Assembly (NCBI GenBank): GCA_963819905.1
Contig: CAWFXP010000007.1
Location: 248,001-312,000 of the forward strand
Source of the DNA: CAWCQC01 sp963819905
GTDB lineage: Bacteria; Actinomycetota; Thermoleophilia; Gaiellales; Gaiellaceae
Direction: 5' to 3'
Length of the DNA: 64,000 nt
The notes beneath the pieces were generated by a model. That model made no database searches. It was not told the DNA's origin and worked only from the letters and a program-made list of their open reading frames with translations. Positions 49,569 to 57,930 of the stretch are shown here, in pieces (the stretch's first letter is position 1; each line of letters starts with the position of its first letter). The translations under genes were made by a program, and so were the position numbers.

Positions 49569-51268
49569 GAGAGCGCCTCCACGATCGGCCCGAGCGCCAG
49601 CGCGGGGAAGATCATCAGCCCGGCGGTCAGGACGACCACGGCGACCAGGAGCACGGTGAATGTCGCGCCGTCGGTGCGGAACGTTCCCGCGGACTGGGGC
49701 ACGGTGACCTTCCCGGCGAGCGATCCCGCGATCGCGAGCGCGGCGACGAGCGGCACGAACCGGCCGAGGTAGAGTGCGACGCTCCCCAGCGAGGCGGAGA
49801 AATCCGTGGCCCCGTACCCGGCGAAGGCGCTGCCGTTGTTGTTCCCCTGCGAGGTGTAGGCGTAGAGAGCCTCGCTGAAGCCGTGCGCGCCCGGGTTGTA
49901 GATCGACGCCAGGCCCAGGTCGGTGACGACGGCGACCGCGGTCATGATCAGCACCATGCTCGGGACGAAGAGCGCGCCGACGGCTGCGAGCTTGACCTCG
50001 CGCGCCTCGATCTTCTTCCCGAGGTACTCCGGCGTCCGTCCCACCATCAGGCCTGCGACGAACACGGCGATCAGGACGTAGAAGAACATCCCGTAGAGGC
50101 CGGAGCCGACGCCGCCCCAGATCACCTCGCCGCTGAACATGTTGAGGATCGGCACGGCACCGCCGCCGGCCGTCAGCGCGTCGTGCCCGCCGCTGACCGA
50201 GCCGTTCGAGGCGTTCGTCGTCGCCGAGGCCCAGAGGGCGGTGTTGGCGATGCCGAAGCGCACCTCCTTGTCCTGCATGTTGCCGCCGCTCTGGTTCTCC
50301 GAGGCGGCGAGATCGACGCCCGAGGCCTGCAGCACCTGCGACCCGTGCTGCTCGAGTGGTGTGATCGCCGCGATTCCGACGACGAAGAGCACGAACATCG
50401 CCCCCGCGATCGCCATCGCCTGGCGGCGCTGGAGGATCATCCGTCCGAACATGAAGACCTGAGCGACCGGGATCAGCAGGATCGCCGTCATCTCGAGGAA
50501 GTTCGTCAGGCCGTTCGGGTTCTCGAACGGGACGGCCGAGTTGGAGTTGTAGAAGCCGCCGCCGTTCGTCCCGAGCTGCTTGATCGCGATCATCGAGGCA
50601 ACCGGCCCGCGCGCGATCATCTGGTTGGCGCCCTCGAGCGTCGTCGCGGACGCGGCCCCCGAGAAGGTTTGCGGGACGCCCTGCGAGATGAGCAGGATCG
50701 CGAGAATCAGCGTGAGCGGCAGGAGGATGTAGACCGCCGAGCGGTAGAAGTCGCGCCAGAAGTTGCCGAGCTCTTTCGTCGAGCGGCGCGAGAACCCACG
50801 GATGACCGCGACGAGCACCGCCATGCCCACCGCCGCCGAGACGAACTGCTGCACGGCGAGCACGGCCATCTGGCTGAGATAGGACATCGTGTACTCGCCG
50901 CCGTAGTACTGCCAGTTGGTGTTCGTGACGAAGCTGGCCGTCGTGTTGAGGGAGATATGCGTGGGCACGCCGGGCAGGTCGTCGGGGTTGAGGAAGAGCT
51001 GCCCCTGAAGCCGGAAGACGGCGTAGTTGAGCGCGGAGAAGACGATGGTGAAGACGACGACCGACGTCGCGTAGGACTTCCAGTCCTGCTCGCGGGTGGT
51101 ATCGATGCGGATGACGCGGTAGAAGCCGCGCTCGAGGAACGCGAGCCACCGGAGGCGTACGACTCCCTCGCCTGCGTAGACGCGCGCCATGTACATCCCG
51201 AGCGGATAGCCGGCCGCCATCAGAAAGACGGCGTAGAAGACGATCTGGCCGATGCTGAGCGCGCCCAC
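49565..51268 (-). CDS. kdpA: Kdp ATPase potassium-selective subunit KdpA
   Basis: 567 residues, about ten helices with four pore loops; TNTNWQYYGGEYTMS, QLGTNGGGFYNSNSAVPFEN and EYLGKKIEAREVKLAA are hallmark segments, with the GGG filter in the second. GTG start at 51268 overlaps the kdpF stop by one base. Confidence 0.96.
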   Translation of the reverse strand: MGALSIGQIVFYAVFLMAAGYPLGMYMARVYAGEGVVRLRWLAFLERGFYRVIRIDTTREQDWKSYATSVVVFTIVFSALNYAVFRLQGQLFLNPDDLPGVPTHISLNTTASFVTNTNWQYYGGEYTMSYLSQMAVLAVQQFVSAAVGMAVLVAVIRGFSRRSTKELGNFWRDFYRSAVYILLPLTLILAILLISQGVPQTFSGAASATTLEGANQMIARGPVASMIAIKQLGTNGGGFYNSNSAVPFENPNGLTNFLEMTAILLIPVAQVFMFGRMILQRRQAMAIAGAMFVLFVVGIAAITPLEQHGSQVLQASGVDLAASENQSGGNMQDKEVRFGIANTALWASATTNASNGSVSGGHDALTAGGGAVPILNMFSGEVIWGGVGSGLYGMFFYVLIAVFVAGLMVGRTPEYLGKKIEAREVKLAAVGALFVPSMVLIMTAVAVVTDLGLASIYNPGAHGFSEALYAYTSQGNNNGSAFAGYGATDFSASLGSVALYLGRFVPLVAALAIAGSLAGKVTVPQSAGTFRTDGATFTVLLVAVVVLTAGLMIFPALALGPIVEALS

Positions 51269-51357
51269 TAGAGCTTCTCACCCCGGAAGAGCGCGTAGCC
51301 GAGGTAGACGAGGAGCACGAGGGAGACGGCCAGGCCGAACGCGTAGGCGGCGGACAT
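51268..51357 (-). CDS. kdpF: KdpF small membrane subunit
   Basis: 29 residues, MSAAYAFGLAVSLVLLVYLG followed by YALFRGEKL. One hydrophobic helix with the typical Y-L-x-Y-A-L ending of KdpF, which stabilises the Kdp complex. ATG at 51355-51357. It is too short for routine ORF calling. Confidence 0.85.
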   Translation of the reverse strand: MSAAYAFGLAVSLVLLVYLGYALFRGEKL

Positions 51358-51440
51358 CAGACCCTGCCCAGGAGGTAGACGAAGAGGAAGACCGTGAGCA
51401 GGGTCACGGCCAGAATTCCGACAGTCGCTGCATCGACCAT
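51357..51440 (-). CDS. Second KdpF-like micro-protein upstream of kdpF
   Basis: 27 residues, MVDAATVGILAVTLLTVFLF followed by VYLLGRV, a single hydrophobic helix. The stop overlaps the kdpF start (TGATG), so it is translationally coupled as the first gene of the kdp operon. It resembles KdpF in size and in the V-Y-L-x-G/L pattern but lacks the YALF tail. Function unknown; it could be a second stabilising helix or a leader peptide. Confidence 0.6.
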   Translation of the reverse strand: MVDAATVGILAVTLLTVFLFVYLLGRV

Positions 51441-51464
51441 GCGATCAGCTTCGTCGCCGCGAAA

Positions 51465-51480
51465 TCAAGCCGCTGTCAAG
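51465..51480 (-). promoter_or_regulatory. Paired CTTGA half-sites upstream of kdp operon, candidate KdpE box
   Basis: On the minus strand CTTGA occurs twice, exactly 11 bases apart (TCAAG at 51465-51469 and 51476-51480 on the plus strand), 25-40 bases upstream of the first kdp micro-gene. The upstream copy is part of TTGACA, a perfect -35 hexamer. Direct half-sites at one helical turn are typical for OmpR-family regulators such as KdpE. A third TCAAG lies at 51508-51512. Confidence 0.5.
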
Positions 51481-51507
51481 ACTGTCCGCCGCGGTCTAAA
51501 GAAGCTC

Positions 51508-51936
51508 TCAAGGCGCTTCTCGCACGACGAGGACGTCGCACGAGGCCCGCCTCGAGAGGGTCTCGCCGATGCCGTGGCGGCCGCGTCTCGTGTGCGTCGA
51601 ATCCGACCCGACGACGATCAGGTCAGGCTCGCTTCTGCGCGCCGTGTCGAGAATCACGTCGACGATGTCGCCCGGAGCGACGAGCAGCCTGTAGCGCACA
51701 CCTCGCTGCTCGGCCTGTTTCGCCGCAGCCTGCAGGGCATGGTCGTTCTGGGTCACCTCGAGCGGCCGGGACGTGAGCTGGCCGGCGATCTCCCTGCCGC
51801 GGACACGAGGGTCGGTCCACGGAACGGCGTGTACGAACACCACGTTGGCGCCGCGCAGGGCCGCGATCTCCACCGACCGGCGGACGCCCTCTGTGGCCGC
51901 GGGCGAGCCGTCAGTGGCGCACAGTACCTCGCTCAT
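51508..51936 (-). CDS. Universal stress protein
   Basis: 142 residues, UspA fold: VLCATDGSPAATEGVRRSVE at the start, then GDIVDVILDTARRSEPDLIV and VVGSDSTHTRRGRHGIGETL with the late ATP-site region (SRRASCDVLVV). The G-x2-G-x9-G-S/T motif is only partly kept (GRHGIGETLSRRAS). It lies directly upstream of kdp on the same strand, 67 bases apart. Confidence 0.88.
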   Translation of the reverse strand: MSEVLCATDGSPAATEGVRRSVEIAALRGANVVFVHAVPWTDPRVRGREIAGQLTSRPLEVTQNDHALQAAAKQAEQRGVRYRLLVAPGDIVDVILDTARRSEPDLIVVGSDSTHTRRGRHGIGETLSRRASCDVLVVREAP

Positions 51937-51991
51937 GGCGCGACGCTAGCCGCGGTCGTGTCAATCCGATCTCAGGGTTTTCCGCGTGATC

Positions 51992-52046
51992 CTCAGGAAG
52001 TGCTCAGGCTTCGGCGGCCTCAGACCCTCTTGAGCACGCCTTGAGC
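51992..52046. promoter_or_regulatory. Two oppositely facing pairs of 11-base-spaced half-sites between divergent stress-protein genes
   Basis: CTCAGG at 51992-51997 and 52003-52008 (CCTGAG on the minus strand) and CTTGAGC at 52029-52035 and 52040-52046 on the plus strand. Each pair has 11-base spacing. A further CTCAGG lies at 51971-51976. The arrangement, one pair facing each gene, resembles the pair before kdp and suggests the same response regulator. Confidence 0.5.
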
Positions 52047-52122
52047 GCGAGGGTGCGATCCCTGAGCCCTCGCTGATCGCGGCAGTCCTACGGTGGGTGT
52101 AGCACACGAAGGAGGCAACCGA

Positions 52123-52537
52123 ATGTCGCAGTTCACGAACATCCTCGTCGCCACCGACGGCTCTCGGTCGTCGGAAGCAGCCGTCGAGAAGGGCCTCGAA
52201 CTTGCGTCGCAAACCGGTGCCGGCGTGACGTTCCTGCACGTCGTCGAGCCGACGCTCTGGCGCGGAGCGCGTGGCGCTGCCGCCGTCCCGGCCGCAGTGG
52301 TCGAGGACGCGCACGGCGATCCGGTACTGGACGACGCGCTCGTGCAGGCTCGCGCCGCCGGCGTGCAGGCTGAGACAGAGCGCGTGTCGGGCGGCGACAC
52401 GCGGTGCATCGTCGCGGTCGCGGACGAGACCGGGGCCGATCTGATCGTCGTCGGAGACCGGCCTTCGCGCCCGAGGCTCCGGAGCGTCGGTCGTCCGCTC
52501 GGCTCACTGCCCCGTCTACATCGCGCGCGCAGCCTGA
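52123..52537 (+). CDS. Universal stress protein, frameshifted near its end
   Basis: FTNILVATDGSRSSEAAVEK, TGAGVTFLHVVEPTLWRG and ETGADLIVVGDR are a UspA domain of about 137 residues. After GDR the frame must change by one base within about 52467-52480 to read RGSGASVVRSAHCPVYIARA, which restores the ATP-binding G-S/A and the normal HCPV C-terminus with stop at 52537. ATG 52123 has GGAGG upstream. As written the frame runs on across the terminator into antisense kdpE. Confidence 0.85.
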
Positions 52538-52557
52538 CTGGGCCGTCACCGGCACGT

Positions 52558-52586
52558 CACGGAGGGCGCCGACGGCGCCCTCCGTG
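52558..52586. terminator. 13-base-stem hairpin, bidirectional terminator
   Basis: CACGGAGGGCGCC (52558-52570), loop GAC, GGCGCCCTCCGTG (52574-52586), placed between the convergent ends of the stress-protein gene (52537) and kdpE (52591). Its perfect, very stable stem makes it a good factor-assisted or intrinsic terminator. Confidence 0.75.
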
Positions 52587-52590
52587 TGTC

Positions 52591-53280
52591 TCAGGCTTCG
52601 GACGGATCGACGAAGCGGTACCCGGAGCCGGCTTCCGTCAGCAGGTACCGGGGGCGGGTCGAGTCGGTTTCGATCTTGCGGCGGAGCTGGGAGACGTAGA
52701 CGTGCAGGTAGTGCGACTCCGTCTGGTAGGCAGGCCCCCAGACCTCTTTGAGGATCGCCCGGTGGGTGAGGAGCTTGCCGACGTTCGTCGCGAACAGCCG
52801 CATGAGGCCGAACTCGTGGGGAGTCAGCTGTACGGGCTTCTCGGCGACCGTCACGAGCCGCTTCTCGAAGTCGACGACGATCCCGCCGACCTGTACGCGG
52901 GGCTCGCCCGTCGGGCCGGCGCGTCTGAGCGCGACCCGGAGGCGGGCCAGGAGCTCGTCGACCCCGAAGGGCTTCGTCACGTAGTCGTCCGCCCCGGCAT
53001 CGAGGGCCGCCACCTTCTCGCGCTCGTCGCCGACGGCCGAGAGAATCAGGATCGGCGTGCTCGTCCAGCGGCGCAGCTCGCGGCACACCTCGGTTCCGGT
53101 TCCGTCCGGCAGGAGAAGGTCGAGAATAATCGCATCCGGCGGTTTGACGGCGGCGAGCGTGTGCGCCTGCTCGGCCGTAGCGGCCTGGTCGACCTCGTAG
53201 CCGGCCGCCTTGAGCGTGGTCGTGAGCGCCCGCAGGATCTGCGGCTCGTCGTCGACGACGAGGACCCGCGCCGAGGTCAC
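52591..53280 (-). CDS. kdpE: Response regulator KdpE
   Basis: 229 residues, OmpR type. Receiver: VLVVDDEPQILRAL, phospho-acceptor Asp in AIILDLLLPDGTG, KPFGVDELLAR. Winged helix: QLTPHEFGLMRLFATNVGKL, VWGPAYQTESHYLHVYVSQL, RYLLTEAGSGYRF. GTG at 53280 overlaps the kinase stop (GTGA), so the pair is one operon. Proximity to kdp makes KdpE the natural name. Confidence 0.93.
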   Translation of the reverse strand: MTSARVLVVDDEPQILRALTTTLKAAGYEVDQAATAEQAHTLAAVKPPDAIILDLLLPDGTGTEVCRELRRWTSTPILILSAVGDEREKVAALDAGADDYVTKPFGVDELLARLRVALRRAGPTGEPRVQVGGIVVDFEKRLVTVAEKPVQLTPHEFGLMRLFATNVGKLLTHRAILKEVWGPAYQTESHYLHVYVSQLRRKIETDSTRPRYLLTEAGSGYRFVDPSEA

Positions 53281-54662
53281 CGCTCGACCATAGCGGGCAG
53301 CTCCGCCGCCTCGAAGGCGATCCCGAACGCCGATCCCTGTCCCGGCTGCGACTCCGCCCACACACGGCCGCCGTTTGCCTCGACGAACCCGCGCGTGATC
53401 GCGAGGCCGAGGCCGCTTCCGCCGACGCCCTCGCTCGACGCCCGGTAGAAGGGCTCGAAGATTCGCTCCTGCTCCTCGGGATCGAAGCCTGCGCCCGTGT
53501 CGACGACGCGGATCACGACATCGCGGCGCGTCGAGCTCGCCCTGACGGTCACCGGGTTCTCGGGGAGCGAGAACTTCGTGGCGTTCTCGAGCAGGTTCGC
53601 GAGCGCCCGCCGGATCTGGGCTGCGTCGACCCGGACGGGAGGCAGGTCGTCCGGGACCTGCACGCGGACCCGTTCGGACCCCTCGCCGAGGTCGTGGAGT
53701 GCCTGCGCGACCAGCTCGTCCACGGTCCAGAGCTCGCGCACGGGCTCGGCCGCACCGGCCTGCAGGCGGGACAGGTCGAGCAGGTCGCGCACGAGGCGCT
53801 CCAGCCGGCGGGCCTCGATGAGGATCGTGTCGAGCAGGTCCCGTCGCGCCTCCTCGTCGAGCGGGAGCTCGGGGCTCGACAACGTCTCGGCGGCTGTCAG
53901 CACGGCGGTCAGCGGCGACTGGAGGTCGTGGCTCACCGCTCGGAGAACCGCCGTCTTGATCAGGTCGCTACGGCGCAGCGCCTCGGCCTCGAGCGCCTCT
54001 CGGGTCAGCCGCTCGCGCTGCGATGCGACCCCGAGCAGCGATCCGAGCGCCGGCAGCAGCCTATTTCGCGCGGCCAGGTTCGGTCGCGAGCCGTCCTGGA
54101 CGTACAGCGTCCCGACCCGAACCTCGCCCGCGCGCAGCTCGTAGGGCGACTCCCCTCGCGGCGGATCCCGCTGCGGGCCGAGCTCGATGCGCGCCGACTC
54201 GACGCCGAGCACGTCGCGCACTCGAAAGGCGATTCCGTCGAGCTCGTCGTCGATGTCACGTCCTTCGAGGAAGGTCGTCGCGAGCTCAGCCAGCAAGGCT
54301 TCCTCGCGCTCGCGCTGCTCGGCCTCTCGGGCGCGCCTGCGCGCCCTCGCCGTCAGCTCGCTGACAACGATCGCGGTGACGAGGTAGATGGCGAGCGCAA
54401 CCCAGTTCTGCGAGTCGGCGAGCGTGAAGGTGTAGAGAGGCGGCAGGAAGAGGAAGTTGAACGTGAGCATGCTCGCGACGGACACGACGACCGCGAGCCC
54501 GAGGCCGAAGAAGATCGCGATCGGGACGACTGCGAACAGGTACAGCGCTCCCAGGCTGACGGTCGGGGCAACCGACTCGAGCCCGTAGACGACGCCGGTC
54601 ACCGCGGCCACCGCGAGCACGCTCGCGCCGAGCCCGACCGCGAGCCGACCGAAGCGATCCAT
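53277..54662 (-). CDS. kdpD: Sensor histidine kinase equal to the C-terminal half of KdpD
   Basis: 461 residues. Four membrane helices of the DUF4118 type in the first 105 residues (GALYLFAVVPIAIFFGLGLA, MLTFNFLFLPPLYTFTL), a GAF-like region (about 130-220), HisKA with the phospho-His in RAVSHDLQSPLTAVL, and HATPase (NLLENATKFS, VVDTGAGFDP, GSGLGLAITRGFVEANGG). The usual N-terminal KdpD sensor and Usp domains are absent and are encoded separately at 45.8-46.9 kb. ATG 54662. Confidence 0.93.
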   Translation of the reverse strand: MDRFGRLAVGLGASVLAVAAVTGVVYGLESVAPTVSLGALYLFAVVPIAIFFGLGLAVVVSVASMLTFNFLFLPPLYTFTLADSQNWVALAIYLVTAIVVSELTARARRRAREAEQREREEALLAELATTFLEGRDIDDELDGIAFRVRDVLGVESARIELGPQRDPPRGESPYELRAGEVRVGTLYVQDGSRPNLAARNRLLPALGSLLGVASQRERLTREALEAEALRRSDLIKTAVLRAVSHDLQSPLTAVLTAAETLSSPELPLDEEARRDLLDTILIEARRLERLVRDLLDLSRLQAGAAEPVRELWTVDELVAQALHDLGEGSERVRVQVPDDLPPVRVDAAQIRRALANLLENATKFSLPENPVTVRASSTRRDVVIRVVDTGAGFDPEEQERIFEPFYRASSEGVGGSGLGLAITRGFVEANGGRVWAESQPGQGSAFGIAFEAAELPAMVER

Positions 54663-54723
54663 GAGCGGGAATGTAGCTCGCGGAGCGGCAGTCGCCGTCC
54701 GAGCCGGTTTGTACGCTCGTCGC

Positions 54724-55479
54724 GTGGGTCAGCGCGACATCACCAAGCGCGGCGTCGCCGAAGCGCTCGGGGCGGGCGCGCTCGTCTTCTTCGGAGCGGG
54801 CGCTCCGATCCTCCTGTCGGCGGTGCAGTCCCCGTCGCTCGTCGTCGTCGGCCTCGCGAACGGGCTCGCGATCGCGATCATGGTCTGCGCGCTCGGCCAC
54901 ATCTCGGGTGGACATTTCAACCCGGCCGTCACGTTCGGATTCTGGGTCACGGGGCGGATCACCGGCGTGATGGCGGGCGTCTATGTCGGCTTCCAGCTCC
55001 TCGGCGCAGTCGTCGCCTCCCTCTTCTTGCGCGGCATCTTCGACGATCGGATCTACGACCAATTCGACGGCGGTGCGCCCACGATCGCGCCGGGCGTTGG
55101 CACCGCGGAGGGCCTCCTGTTCGAGATCGTCGCGACGTTCTTCCTCGTGTTCGTGGTCTTCGCGACGGCGGTCGACGAGCGAGGCTCCTTCAAGATCGTC
55201 GGCGGGTTCGCGATCGGGCTCGTGATCACGCTGGCGGTGTTCGTCGGCGGTCCCCTGACCGGGGCAGCGCTGAACCCGGCCAGGGCGTTCGGCCCGGAGC
55301 TGGTCTCCGGCACCTGGAACGACGCCTGGGTCTACTGGATCGGCCCGCTCGTCGGCGGGGCCCTCGGAGCGGGTGTCTACTCGGTGCTCTATCTCGATCG
55401 ACCGGTCGAGGTGATCGGCCGGCCAGGCACCGAGGTCTCCGAGCCGGGCGTCGAGCGCTCCGAGCGCGACGTCCTCTAG
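54724..55479 (+). CDS. Aquaporin / major intrinsic protein
   Basis: 251 residues with six helices and both NPA boxes: SGGHFNPAVTFGFW and GAALNPARAFGPELV. A water or small-solute channel; the second box followed by Arg is typical of aquaporins. I chose GTG 54724 (GQRDITKRGVAEALGAGALV), the usual MIP N-terminus. An ATG at 54661 would overlap the divergent kinase start. It ends adjacent to the lysA stop. Confidence 0.92.
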   Translation: MGQRDITKRGVAEALGAGALVFFGAGAPILLSAVQSPSLVVVGLANGLAIAIMVCALGHISGGHFNPAVTFGFWVTGRITGVMAGVYVGFQLLGAVVASLFLRGIFDDRIYDQFDGGAPTIAPGVGTAEGLLFEIVATFFLVFVVFATAVDERGSFKIVGGFAIGLVITLAVFVGGPLTGAALNPARAFGPELVSGTWNDAWVYWIGPLVGGALGAGVYSVLYLDRPVEVIGRPGTEVSEPGVERSERDVL

Positions 55480-56679
55480 TCAGACCGTCTCGCCGCGAAT
55501 GAGGTCCTCGATCCTCCCGGGCGCGCGGGTGACCCGCCAGCTGCCGTTCTCGACGAGGACCTCCGCACAGAGGGGCCGGGCGTTGTACGTCGAGGACATG
55601 ACCCGCCCGTAGGCGCCGGCGAGGCCGATCGCGATCAGGTCACCGGGGTGGGGGAGCGGCAGGTCACGCCCGCGCGCGAAGAAGTCGCCTGACTCGCAGA
55701 CGGGGCCGACGACGTCGACACGACCGCGCGGGCGGCTCGCCGCCGCTCCGACGAGCTCGATCGGGTGAAACGCGCCGTAGAGCGAGGGCCGGATCAGGTC
55801 GTTCATGCCGCCGTCGCACACCGCGATGCGGGTGCCGGGCACGTCCTTCACGTAGAGGACACGCGCGACGAACGTCCCGGCGGAGGCGGCCAGCCAGCGT
55901 CCCGGCTCGAGCACGAGCGTGGCTCCGAGCTCGGCTGCGACCGCCGCCAGCGCCGTCGCGTAGGGGCCGACGTCGACCTCGCCGTCGCCCTCGTAGGGCA
56001 CGCCGAGCCCGCCGCCCACGTCGAGGTCGCGCAGCTGAATACCCTCGGCCGCGAGCTCGCGCCAGAGCGTCGCGGCGCCCTGCGCGGCGGCGATGATCGG
56101 GGCGGTGTCCCGGAGCTGGGAGCCGACGTGGAAGGAGATCCCGACCGGTGCGAGCGCCGGGTGCCCGGCCGTCCGTCGAAGCTCGGCGAGCACCTCCGTG
56201 GGAGCGAGGCCGAACTTGCTCGTCGCTCGGCCGGTGGAGACGTACTCGTGGGTGTCGGGCTCGACGTCGGGGTTGAGCCGGGCGGAGACGGGTGCGACGA
56301 CGTCCAGCGCGACGGCCTCCTCGGCGATCAGGTCGAGCTCTCCGGGTGATTCGACGTTGAGCGAGCGGACGCCGGCCGCGAGCGCTGCCCGGATCTCGTC
56401 TCGGCGCTTGCCGACGCCCGAGAAGACGATCCGGTCGGCCGGGACCCCGGCCTTGAGCGCCTTGAAGAGCTCGCCGCCCGAGACGACGTCGGCGCCGAGC
56501 CCTGCGCGGGCCGCGACGTGGACGACCGCGAGGGCATCGTTCGCCTTGACGGCGTAGCAGAGGAGGTGCCTCGCGCCGGCCAGCGCTCCCTCGAGCAGCG
56601 CGACCCGCCTTCTGAAGACGTCCGCGTCGTAGACGAAGTAGGGCGTGCCCACCGCCGCCGCGATCGCTTCGTACATCAC
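55480..56679 (-). CDS. lysA: Diaminopimelate decarboxylase
   Basis: A PLP enzyme making lysine, 399 residues. The PLP lysine is in LLCYAVKANDALAVV (about 46), with HVGSQLRD, DVGGGLGVPYEG, EPGRWLAASAG and CESGDFFARGRDLP (active-site Cys-Glu-Ser). GTG 56679 or ATG 56676. It lies 6 bases after argH on the same strand, so it extends the arginine operon. Confidence 0.94.
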   Translation of the reverse strand: MMYEAIAAAVGTPYFVYDADVFRRRVALLEGALAGARHLLCYAVKANDALAVVHVAARAGLGADVVSGGELFKALKAGVPADRIVFSGVGKRRDEIRAALAAGVRSLNVESPGELDLIAEEAVALDVVAPVSARLNPDVEPDTHEYVSTGRATSKFGLAPTEVLAELRRTAGHPALAPVGISFHVGSQLRDTAPIIAAAQGAATLWRELAAEGIQLRDLDVGGGLGVPYEGDGEVDVGPYATALAAVAAELGATLVLEPGRWLAASAGTFVARVLYVKDVPGTRIAVCDGGMNDLIRPSLYGAFHPIELVGAAASRPRGRVDVVGPVCESGDFFARGRDLPLPHPGDLIAIGLAGAYGRVMSSTYNARPLCAEVLVENGSWRVTRAPGRIEDLIRGETV

Positions 56680-56685
56680 CAGGCC

Positions 56686-57930
56686 TCAAGCCGCGGCGAA
56701 GCGGGCTCGCGCCTCGGCAAGCGCCTGCTCGACGTCGCCCGGGCCGGGCGCTCGGCGGGCGCCGACGCTGTCGACCGCCGTTCCTACCGGCTCGAACCGC
56801 TCCTCCCGGACGCTCTCGGCAACCTCCTCGTGCGCTCTCCTGAAGGGCGTTCCGGCGCGGACCAGCGCCTCGGCCGCATCGGTTGCGAGAAGAAGCGGGT
56901 CGTCGGCTGCGGCGCGCGTCCTCGCGCGGTAGACGGCGAGCCCGCCGACGAGATCGGTCAGGGCCGCAAGCGTTGCGCCGACGTCCCTGCGTGCGGCGAA
57001 CACCGGTGGCTTGTCCTCCTGGAGGTCGCGGTTGTAGGCGAGCGGTAGGCCCTTGACGACCGCGAGCAGCCCCGCCAGGCGGCCGATCGCAGTCCCAGCC
57101 TTGCCGCGGGCGAGCTCGGCGACGTCGGGGTTCAGCTTCTGCGGCATCATCGACGAGCCGGTGGCGGCGCTCTCCGGCAGCCGGACGAAGCCGAACTCGG
57201 CCGACGCCCAGAGGCAGAGCTCCTCGCCCATCCGCGAGAGATGGCCGGCGAGCACGGCCGCCGCGTACAGGTAGTCGAGAGCGAAGTCCCGGTCGGCGAC
57301 GGCGTCGAGCGAGTTCCGCATCGTCTCGCCGGGCGGAGGGGGGAGGCCGAGCGTCGAGCCGGCGAGCGCCCCGGCGCCCAGTGGGCTCGCTGCCGCCTGG
57401 CCGCCCGCGAACCGGAAGCGCTCGCGGTCGCGGTCGAGCATCTCGACCCAGGCGAGCAGATGGTGGCCGACGGTGACCGGCTGCGCCCGCTGCAGGTGGG
57501 TGTATCCGGGCATGAGCGTGTGCGCCTCGCGCTCGGCCAGCCCGAGGACGACGCGGACGAAGGCCTCGATGCTTTCGATCGCCTCGCGGCAGGCGTCCGC
57601 GACGTACAGCCGGAAGGCGGCCGCGACCTGGTCGTTCCGCGAGCGGCCCGCATGGATCTTCGCTCCGACCTCGCCGAGCCGGCGTTCGATCAGCGAATGG
57701 ACGTCCTCGTCGTCCGACGCGCCGACCGGCTCGTCGCGCAGCTGCGAGAGGCGCGAGCGCACTTCGTCGAGCTCGTCGTCGCTCAGGAGGCCCGCCCCGT
57801 GGAGCCGCTCGGCGTGGACGAGGGTGGCGTCGCAGTCGTACGGCAGGAGCTCGAGGTCGTCCCCGCGGAGGAAGCTCCAGACCTCCGGAGCCGGCTCACC
57901 GCCGCCGGTGCGGCCAGACCAGAGAGTCAC
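56686..57930 (-). CDS. argH: Argininosuccinate lyase
   Basis: 414 residues. TLWSGRTGGGEPAPEVWSFL start, AKIHAGRSRNDQVAAAFRLY, MPGYTHLQRAQPVTVGHHLL and the signature GSSMMPQKLNPDVAE. Releases arginine and fumarate. A bit shorter than usual (about 460). GTG at 57930 overlaps argG; the frame is open far upstream but that part is antisense to argG. Confidence 0.95.
   Translation of the reverse strand: MTLWSGRTGGGEPAPEVWSFLRGDDLELLPYDCDATLVHAERLHGAGLLSDDELDEVRSRLSQLRDEPVGASDDEDVHSLIERRLGEVGAKIHAGRSRNDQVAAAFRLYVADACREAIESIEAFVRVVLGLAEREAHTLMPGYTHLQRAQPVTVGHHLLAWVEMLDRDRERFRFAGGQAAASPLGAGALAGSTLGLPPPPGETMRNSLDAVADRDFALDYLYAAAVLAGHLSRMGEELCLWASAEFGFVRLPESAATGSSMMPQKLNPDVAELARGKAGTAIGRLAGLLAVVKGLPLAYNRDLQEDKPPVFAARRDVGATLAALTDLVGGLAVYRARTRAAADDPLLLATDAAEALVRAGTPFRRAHEEVAESVREERFEPVGTAVDSVGARRAPGPGDVEQALAEARARFAAA

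Noticed and set aside
46945..51271. Very long plus-strand frames (46945-49236, 49547-51271) opposite kdpB and kdpA
   Set aside because: Antisense frames kept open by GC-rich codon use. Translations are Arg/Asp/Glu-rich without motifs, while the minus strand encodes full Kdp subunits.
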